This document shows, in pieces, positions 59,497 through 64,000 of a stretch of 64,000 nt of DNA (the first letter of the stretch is position 1; each line of letters starts with the position of its first letter). Source of the DNA: an uncultured Bacilli bacterium (GTDB taxonomy: Bacteria; Bacillota_I; Bacilli_A; RF39; UBA660); contig CAJUMA010000002.1 of NCBI GenBank assembly GCA_910587065.1, forward strand, positions 32,282 through 96,281, in the 5' to 3' direction. A program made the position numbers and the translations under genes. The notes below the pieces were generated by a model. That model made no database searches, was not told the DNA's origin, and worked only from the letters and a program-made list of their open reading frames with translations.

Positions 59497-61179
59497 TTAA
59501 ATTAGAAAAAGTTTTTCATCTTCTGAAAGAGTTAAAATAATATCTTTATCTTTATCGATATTATCGTGCATATCAATACTTTGTTTTAAAATAGCAGCAA
59601 TATATTGAAATTTTTGATTTTTAATAAGATCAATAGTTTGATAAAAATCATTTTGATGGATGTTTTCTAAAACATCATGAATAACAAATTTAGGGCACTT
59701 AATTTTTAAATCTCTTGAATATTTTAAATACGCTAAATCAAACGCTATAATAGCAGTCTTTCTTGTTCCTGTACTAAAGCTTCCATCTACATTTGAAATT
59801 GATAAAGGAAATCCAGATTCATTATAATACAAGAAATATTCTGCATCTACAGTTTTCTTTGAAAAGTTTGTAAATATTGTATTAAATTTATTTAAATTTT
59901 CATCAACTTGATTAATTTTATTTTTTTCTACTTGCTCATTTAGTTCTATCTGAGCATTAGAAATTTTTCGATCATAATCATCATATATATCTCTAGCATT
60001 ATAGCATTCACCTAATCCGGTTTGATAATTGCTTAAATTTTCTTGTAAATTAAGATATTCCTCTAAACTACCATTTTCAACCAAAAACATATAACCTTTG
60101 TTATCATTATAAAATCTGTCTTTTTTTATATTAATTTCATCTAACTTTTGTTTTTTAGCCTTTAGCATTTTATTATAAGTATCTATCTGATTTTGGTTCA
60201 ATTGATTATTAAAAGCAACTAATTCTGCAAATGTTTTGCTTAAAGCAGAAATATTTAATTGAACATCATCATAGAAATTCTTTAAAGCTTTTTCATCAAT
60301 ATTTTGTCGAGTAGATGATTCTTTTTTTATATTATCTTCTAATATTTTAATATCAAATAATAATTTTTCACATTCACGATTTAATAAGGAATATTCTTTT
60401 CTATTCTCCATTATCTTTTTTTCATCTAAAACAATTTTCTCATCAATATACGTTTTTTGTTTATTTTCTAATTCCTTCACTTTAGTTTCAATAATGTTTA
60501 TTTTTGCATCAATTTGACCTATACTATCATATTTTAAACTTGTTTTTACCATTTTATATTGTTTTTCTAAATCAGAAATTTTTTCTCTCAAAGATAAAAT
60601 AATGTTTTCAATCTCTGAATTTTTAAATTTAAAAAGATAGTTATAGATATTTTGATATTCTGCATTTGAGCAATGATCGCTATTAAAATATAAGAAACTA
60701 TTATTATCGCCATTCATATTTACTCTGATAAATTTACCAATGAGATTACGAAAGGTTGGAACCTTATCTGCATTTCCAAAAACAATTTCATTTAATTTTT
60801 CTTTGTATTCATTATAATTATATTTCTCATTATTAATTTTTCTAATTCCGCTTGGAAATAATTCTACCATCAACAATGTTTTTATATTTGTCGATTGATT
60901 AATTATTGATAACTCTATGAATACCTTAGATGTTTCAATATAATTTTTTAACTTCTCATTTATGGAAGATGTTTCTGGATCAACATATAATGCTTTACGA
61001 TCTTTAGCGCCAAAGGCAATATCTATTAGTCTTAAAAAAGTTGTTTTGCCAACTCCATTTCCTCTTTTTCTATTTCCTTCATCTACAATTAAATTTAAAC
61101 CATCCAAATTAAATTTTATATCACGTATTATACTTTCACTTGGAAATGATTCCTTAATAACTAATCTTTCAATTAACAT
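59497..61179 (-). CDS. ABC-3C system SMC/RecF-like ATPase (DUF2326-like)
   Basis: 560 residues. IRDIKFNLDGLNLIVDEGN leads into the Walker A NGVGKTTFLRLI (about residue 42). A long coiled-coil region covers residues 190-420. The C-terminal lobe has FSTGTRKTAIIAFDLAYLK (signature-like) and CPKFVIHDVLENIHQ, a Walker B where His-Asp replaces the usual Asp-Glu. This split-head, coiled-coil layout is that of DUF2326 ATPases in ABC-three-component systems. It overlaps the 74-residue upstream gene by 7 bp, so the ATPase is made in step with the middle component. Confidence 0.85.
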   Translation of the reverse strand: MLIERLVIKESFPSESIIRDIKFNLDGLNLIVDEGNRKRGNGVGKTTFLRLIDIAFGAKDRKALYVDPETSSINEKLKNYIETSKVFIELSIINQSTNIKTLLMVELFPSGIRKINNEKYNYNEYKEKLNEIVFGNADKVPTFRNLIGKFIRVNMNGDNNSFLYFNSDHCSNAEYQNIYNYLFKFKNSEIENIILSLREKISDLEKQYKMVKTSLKYDSIGQIDAKINIIETKVKELENKQKTYIDEKIVLDEKKIMENRKEYSLLNRECEKLLFDIKILEDNIKKESSTRQNIDEKALKNFYDDVQLNISALSKTFAELVAFNNQLNQNQIDTYNKMLKAKKQKLDEINIKKDRFYNDNKGYMFLVENGSLEEYLNLQENLSNYQTGLGECYNARDIYDDYDRKISNAQIELNEQVEKNKINQVDENLNKFNTIFTNFSKKTVDAEYFLYYNESGFPLSISNVDGSFSTGTRKTAIIAFDLAYLKYSRDLKIKCPKFVIHDVLENIHQNDFYQTIDLIKNQKFQYIAAILKQSIDMHDNIDKDKDIILTLSEDEKLFLI

Positions 61180-61397
61180 AATTTAATCACATCCTTGTCT
61201 AAAGTAATTTTTTCTATTAAATATAAAAAGTTTAAAGCATACAGATAACTGCTGTAATCAATATCTTCGCTTTTTTCTTCCAAATTTTCATATAATTTTT
61301 TTACAGAGTAGGTGGCTTCCTTTAATTCTTTATATATAATAACTGATATATAATATATTGTCTTATCTGGACTAATATTCTTATTAATTAGTTGCAT
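61173..61397 (-). CDS. ABC-3C system middle component (MC6-like)
   Basis: 74 residues from ATG 61397 (AAAGGTGG upstream). DKTIYYISVIIYKEL, then helices, then YALNFLYLIEKITLDKDVIKL form a small winged-helix-like domain; the ALNFLYLI.KI pattern is that of the ABC-3C middle component 6 family. It sits in the invariant place between the C-terminal-domain protein and the ATPase, and probably bridges them. The assignment rests on size, position and this pattern. Confidence 0.78.
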   Translation of the reverse strand: MQLINKNISPDKTIYYISVIIYKELKEATYSVKKLYENLEEKSEDIDYSSYLYALNFLYLIEKITLDKDVIKLC

Positions 61398-61416
61398 CAC
61401 ACTTCCACCTTTCTTT

Positions 61417-61941
61417 TTATTTTTTTGGTTTTTTTAGAATCTGACATTTTTCAAAAACATACAATACAATTTGACTTATAGAATATCTAACATCTTCATT
61501 TAAATATTCTGTTGAATCAATTAAACTTGTATAATTCATTAATTTATTTTCAATATTAAACAATATTTGATCCGCAGTTTGATTAGGGTCATTAGCCAAA
61601 ATTTCAAGATATAAAGTTTTAATAATTCGAACTAATTTTATAGAATTATCACCCAAAGATTTTTTTACTACTCCATCTATATCTAAAAAATACATTCCAA
61701 ATTCCTCATATAATTCTTTATGAGCAGTTAAATGGTTATATTCTATTTTTTCTAGCAATTCTACTGGTAACTCATTTATATTCATATCTTCATTGAAGTT
61801 TAAATCACTATCTATTAAATCTTTACATAGTTTAGATAATAAATCATATTTTATAGGTTGCTTATATAAATTAAGAGTATTATTATTTCCATCAATATTT
61901 ATTCCACCATCACCAGTTATTTGTTTTACTGCATCTCCCAC
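61417..61941 (-). CDS. ABC-3C system C-terminal-domain protein with a GD-repeat head
   Basis: 174 residues from GTG 61941 (AGGGGGA seven bases upstream). The first 27 residues carry VKQITGDGGINIDGNNNTLN, a Gly/Asp/Asn-rich hairpin motif that caps many conflict-system effectors. The rest is all helical and resembles the C-terminal domain (CTD) of ABC-3C effectors, which docks the effector onto the middle component and ATPase. No separate toxin domain is fused, unlike many systems, so the effector may be the adjacent small membrane protein (inference). Confidence 0.75.
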   Translation of the reverse strand: MGDAVKQITGDGGINIDGNNNTLNLYKQPIKYDLLSKLCKDLIDSDLNFNEDMNINELPVELLEKIEYNHLTAHKELYEEFGMYFLDIDGVVKKSLGDNSIKLVRIIKTLYLEILANDPNQTADQILFNIENKLMNYTSLIDSTEYLNEDVRYSISQIVLYVFEKCQILKKPKK

Positions 61942-61952
61942 TACAATTCCCC

Positions 61953-62147
61953 CTAAAATTTGTTATTATCCCCAATAATATTTTTTCCATCTTTACCAGA
62001 TTGTTGATTTATATTCTTATATTTATTTTTTGTTTCTTTATAATCTCCACTTATCTTTAAATTTTTTTTATAAAAAGTAAAACTCGCTCCCGCAAATAAA
62101 GCAGATAATATAGTACAGATAAATGTTATTATTTCTTTCATTTCCAT
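61953..62147 (-). CDS. Small membrane protein with a GD-repeat tail, putative ABC-3C effector
   Basis: 64 residues. A membrane helix (IITFICTILSALFAGASFTFY) at the N terminus is followed by a Lys-rich linker and the tail NQQSGKDGKNIIGDNNKF, which repeats the G-D-x-x-x-N-I-x-G-D/G-N-N pattern at the head of the next protein. Strong AGGAGGT site. It is the first gene of the operon and the best candidate for a membrane-acting effector in this system. Confidence 0.65.
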   Translation of the reverse strand: MEMKEIITFICTILSALFAGASFTFYKKNLKISGDYKETKNKYKNINQQSGKDGKNIIGDNNKF

Positions 62148-62165
62148 AGCTTACCTCCTAAGAAT

Positions 62166-62193
62166 ATTATACTGCAAAAAGATTATTTATCAA
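62166..62193 (-). promoter_or_regulatory. Promoter of the ABC-3C operon
   Basis: On the minus strand TTGATA (plus 62188-62193), a 16-bp spacer and TATAAT (plus 62166-62171), just upstream of the small membrane protein. Confidence 0.65.
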
Positions 62194-62213
62194 AGTAGTT
62201 ATTAAAAATTTTA

Positions 62214-62762
62214 CTAATTTCTAACTATTATATTTTTTCTAATTTCTAATTCCCATTTATATTCTTCTAATTCTTTTAAATAATCTCTCTTAAAATAATT
62301 TTCATACAACCATCTAACTCCTTCTTCCTTTACACATATAACACCTTCATCTTCAAATGTTATAGAATAGGGAAATACCTTTTTCATTCTATGAAGTGCT
62401 ACATGAATAGCACTTACACTTTTTCCAAATAAGTAAGGCAAAAATCTTAATGAAAAAGATTGATATTTTTGTCTTTTATGATCTATTCCTAATTCATTTT
62501 CTAAATCAAAAATTTTCTTTTTATAAAATCTTATCTCAGAAGTTAAATAATGTTCTTCTTTGTTAAAATAAACTTCTTTTAACCAATCAACACATTCTTG
62601 TTTTACATACATCTTGGTTTTCTTATCTTTATCTTTTTTTATCCATGAATAATAATCAAGTTCATGTCTTCGTTTTATATTTCTCATAACTCTTCCAAAT
62701 TGTTTTGTGGTTAAAGAAAATATCTCTTGAACAACTTTTCTTTCTATCCATTCTTCACTCAT
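62214..62762 (-). CDS. Tandem helix-turn-helix protein
   Basis: 182 residues from ATG 62762 (AAAGGAGAGG). Two similar halves are visible. The first has KVVQEIFSLTTKQFGRVMRNI then MYVKQECVDWLKEVYF. The second has FLPYLFGKSVSAIHVALHRM then ICVKEEGVRWLYENYF. Each looks like a winged helix-turn-helix followed by a VK-E-x-V-x-W-L motif, so the protein appears to be an internal duplication. Probably DNA-binding, as a regulator of the adjacent systems or a replication-type protein. Two palindromes lie 68-107 bp upstream of its start. Confidence 0.7.
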   Translation of the reverse strand: MSEEWIERKVVQEIFSLTTKQFGRVMRNIKRRHELDYYSWIKKDKDKKTKMYVKQECVDWLKEVYFNKEEHYLTSEIRFYKKKIFDLENELGIDHKRQKYQSFSLRFLPYLFGKSVSAIHVALHRMKKVFPYSITFEDEGVICVKEEGVRWLYENYFKRDYLKELEEYKWELEIRKNIIVRN

Positions 62763-62829
62763 ATAACCTCTCCTTTCAAAATAATAGGGGACGGGTAACG
62801 TAATATAAAAATTCAATATATCAAGCATG

Positions 62830-62869
62830 GTGTATACACACCCATCTACTTGTTAGGGAATATCCCTAA
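62830..62869. promoter_or_regulatory. Two adjacent palindromes upstream of the tandem HTH gene
   Basis: GTGTATACAC (62830-62839) is a perfect 10-bp palindrome. TTAGGGA-ATA-TCCCTAA (62853-62869) is a 17-bp palindrome. Their centres lie about 26 bp apart, between the HTH gene and the next gene, and they have no terminator T run, so they are candidate operator sites. Confidence 0.6.
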
Positions 62870-62894
62870 ACCCACTAATATAGTCTCTGACAGT

Positions 62895-63086
62895 TTAAAA
62901 TTTTTCAGTATATTTTTTACTAATTTCATTAGATTTTTCAATCATTTCTTTTACTTCTTTTTCATAGTTCTTATTATTAACTAATACTTCTGATAACAAA
63001 GAATAAGGAATATCCTTTGCATTTTCTTTAAAATACTCTAATAATTGTGGCACAACTATTTCAAAGAAATAATTAATAAAACTCAT
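62895..63086 (-). CDS. Hypothetical small protein
   Basis: 63 residues from ATG 63086. FINYFFEIVVPQLLEYFKENAKDIPYSLLSEVLV followed by a charged helix EKEVKEMIEKSNEISKKY. The AAAGGAG immediately abuts the ATG, which is unusually close, so a near-cognate start a few codons in is possible. Longer upstream frames run through the terminator of the Ham1-like gene and are discarded. No family recognised. Confidence 0.5.
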   Translation of the reverse strand: MSFINYFFEIVVPQLLEYFKENAKDIPYSLLSEVLVNNKNYEKEVKEMIEKSNEISKKYTEKF

Positions 63087-63108
63087 CTCCTTTCTAACCT
63101 TAAACAAC

Positions 63109-63129
63109 AAAAAAAGCACATTTCTGTGC
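63109..63129 (-). terminator. Intrinsic terminator
   Basis: GCACA/TGTGC stem (plus 63116-63120 and 63125-63129) with a seven-T run on the minus strand, just after the Ham1-like gene. Confidence 0.75.
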
Positions 63130-63135
63130 CAAAAA

Positions 63136-63774
63136 TTATTGTATTTTTTGCAATTTTTTACTTTCATTAAGAAGATTTTCTTGAAGAAATTTAACACACT
63201 CTTTATCAAAAACATGCCCTAAATTTTTAAAATCATCATCTGTCATATCAGTATAAAATTTTTGAGAGACAGGATCTATAGTCATTACATCAAGTGGATT
63301 TCCACGATGATTATTATTAGAAATCTTTGAAGATAATATAAACTTATCTTCACTTATTTCAGTAGTAAATAGTCCTTGTTCTGTTATTAAAGCCAATCCT
63401 GTAACATAATAACCTGTAGTTTTCCCACCAATAGATTCTATTAATTTTGTGTAATATTCTATCATTTCATCATCTGATAAAACTTTACCATTAACTCGTC
63501 TTACAAATAATCCTGGTTGTTTATCACTAGGAATACCATCTATAAATAGTCCAGAATCTCCAGCAATAGTAGGTATTTTGGTTTCTTCATAATAGCCTCT
63601 AGCTTTTTTTATTGCATTTTCTACAGCTGTTTTTCCATCTTCTATAACATTAACTTTAATTCCAAGTTCTTTAGGTGTTATTATTTCAATTGAAATATTT
63701 TCTAATCTTCTACGCATATTATAAACTTTTGAATTATTATTTGTAGCATATAATAATGTTAACTTACTTTGCAT
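63136..63774 (-). CDS. Ham1/RdgB-like non-canonical purine NTP pyrophosphatase
   Basis: 212 residues. LLYATNNNSKVYNMRRRLE corresponds to the T/S-x-N-x-x-K nucleotide motif. EDGKTAVENAIKKARGYY and IAGDSGLFIDGI follow (the usual DDSGL is GDSGL here), then QPGLFVRRV. The fold and order match Ham1, which hydrolyses dITP and XTP. It is somewhat longer and more divergent than typical RdgB, so another nucleotide substrate is possible. It follows the partial gene at the window edge by 2 bp, suggesting one operon. Confidence 0.8.
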   Translation of the reverse strand: MQSKLTLLYATNNNSKVYNMRRRLENISIEIITPKELGIKVNVIEDGKTAVENAIKKARGYYEETKIPTIAGDSGLFIDGIPSDKQPGLFVRRVNGKVLSDDEMIEYYTKLIESIGGKTTGYYVTGLALITEQGLFTTEISEDKFILSSKISNNNHRGNPLDVMTIDPVSQKFYTDMTDDDFKNLGHVFDKECVKFLQENLLNESKKLQKIQ

Positions 63775-63776
63775 TT

Positions 63777-64000
63777 TTATTTTTCCACCTCAATTAAATT
63801 GTTATTTAATTTTTCTATATTAAATTCAATAGATAAAAGAAATGGTATATTACTTGTAATATCAATTCCATCAATTTTATTAATAGATGAGTCTAAAGGC
63901 AATATCTTTTGTTCATATAAATTTTGATTTAATAAATCATTTATATTATCAACATCATTTGCTACATAATTTTCAAAATAATATAATGTCCATACATTTT
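63777..64000 (-). CDS. Partial C-terminal end of an unknown protein
   Basis: The minus-strand frame is open from the window edge to the TAA at 63777-63779, giving 73 visible residues ending FNIEKLNNNLIEVEK. It contains LPLDSSINKIDGIDITSNIP, without a known motif. Its stop lies 2 bp before the Ham1-like ATG, and the GAGGTGG in its last codons is the ribosome binding site for that gene. The start lies outside the window. Confidence 0.55.
   Translation of the reverse strand, partial: NVWTLYYFENYVANDVDNINDLLNQNLYEQKILPLDSSINKIDGIDITSNIPFLLSIEFNIEKLNNNLIEVEK

Noticed and set aside
60962..61186. Plus-strand open frame opposite the ABC-3C ATPase N terminus
   Set aside because: It overlaps the Walker A coding region of the minus-strand gene and lacks a ribosome binding site.
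62895..63215. Longer version of the 63-residue hypothetical protein starting at 63215
   Set aside because: It would run through the Ham1-like terminator (63109-63129) and part of its coding end; the start at 63086 has an AAAGGAG next to it.

Overview
The window is about 64 kb of very AT-rich DNA. It uses the standard code (TGA works as a stop), Gram-positive ribosome binding sites of the AGGAGG/AAGGTGAT type, sigma-A promoters, and many U-tailed intrinsic terminators. Alg13/Alg14-type glycosyltransferase pairs, LCP, TagG/TagH-like exporters, VanZ and Rpn families, Mbeg1-like and CmpB-like proteins point to an uncultured low-GC Firmicute, probably a gut Bacilli/Erysipelotrichales/RF39-like lineage. 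The taxonomic placement is inference; there is no rRNA in the window.

Layout. (1) 1-3.3 kb: the tail of an unknown gene, a large helical protein of unknown function, and a thioredoxin-like lipoprotein. (2) 3.3-21.4 kb: a long + strand polysaccharide locus. It holds an O-antigen ligase/polymerase-like membrane protein, rhamnosyltransferase-like enzymes, RmlD, a tandem RmlC, a Wzt/Wzm (TagH/TagG) ABC exporter, large glycosyltransferases, DUF2142 and DUF2304 membrane proteins, Glf, a flippase and a GtrB-type enzyme. (3) 21.5-24.5 kb: an Rpn-type nuclease, a DUF6020-like membrane protein and a ribbon-helix-helix regulator with a candidate operator. (4) 24.8-33.6 kb: a second polysaccharide locus of the Wzx/Wzy type, with an initiating sugar transferase, a WecG/TagA/CpsF enzyme, GT4, EpsG-type polymerase, GT2, pyruvyl transferase, flippase and nitroreductase.

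(5) 33.9-39.3 kb: an accessory/defence island. It contains a small Cys/His-rich surface protein, an AbiA-like reverse transcriptase with a C-terminal HEPN motif, a toxin-antitoxin pair whose antitoxin is a zinc ribbon-HTH-Panacea fusion with an upstream operator-like dyad, and a decayed RelE-like/XRE-ImmA module. (6) 39.4-48.7 kb: cell-envelope genes. These are an L,D-transpeptidase, an LCP protein, a GT4, two interlocked PssD/PssE pairs joined through a VanZ domain, and an acyltransferase-acyl-CoA ligase-acyltransferase operon. (7) 48.8-59.2 kb: housekeeping and membrane genes: htpG under a CIRCE element, CmpB-like, Mbeg1-like, TspO, DUF362, MntP, and a MacB-like ABC transporter. (8) 59.5-64 kb, all on the minus strand: a four-gene ABC-three-component (ABC-3C) type system, a tandem helix-turn-helix protein with two palindromes upstream, and a Ham1-like NTPase.

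The window carries two complete-looking export logics for cell-surface glycans (ABC-dependent and Wzx/Wzy-dependent). It also carries three separate candidate conflict systems: RT-HEPN, Panacea toxin-antitoxin and ABC-3C. All family names were assigned by reading motifs by eye, without database searches.
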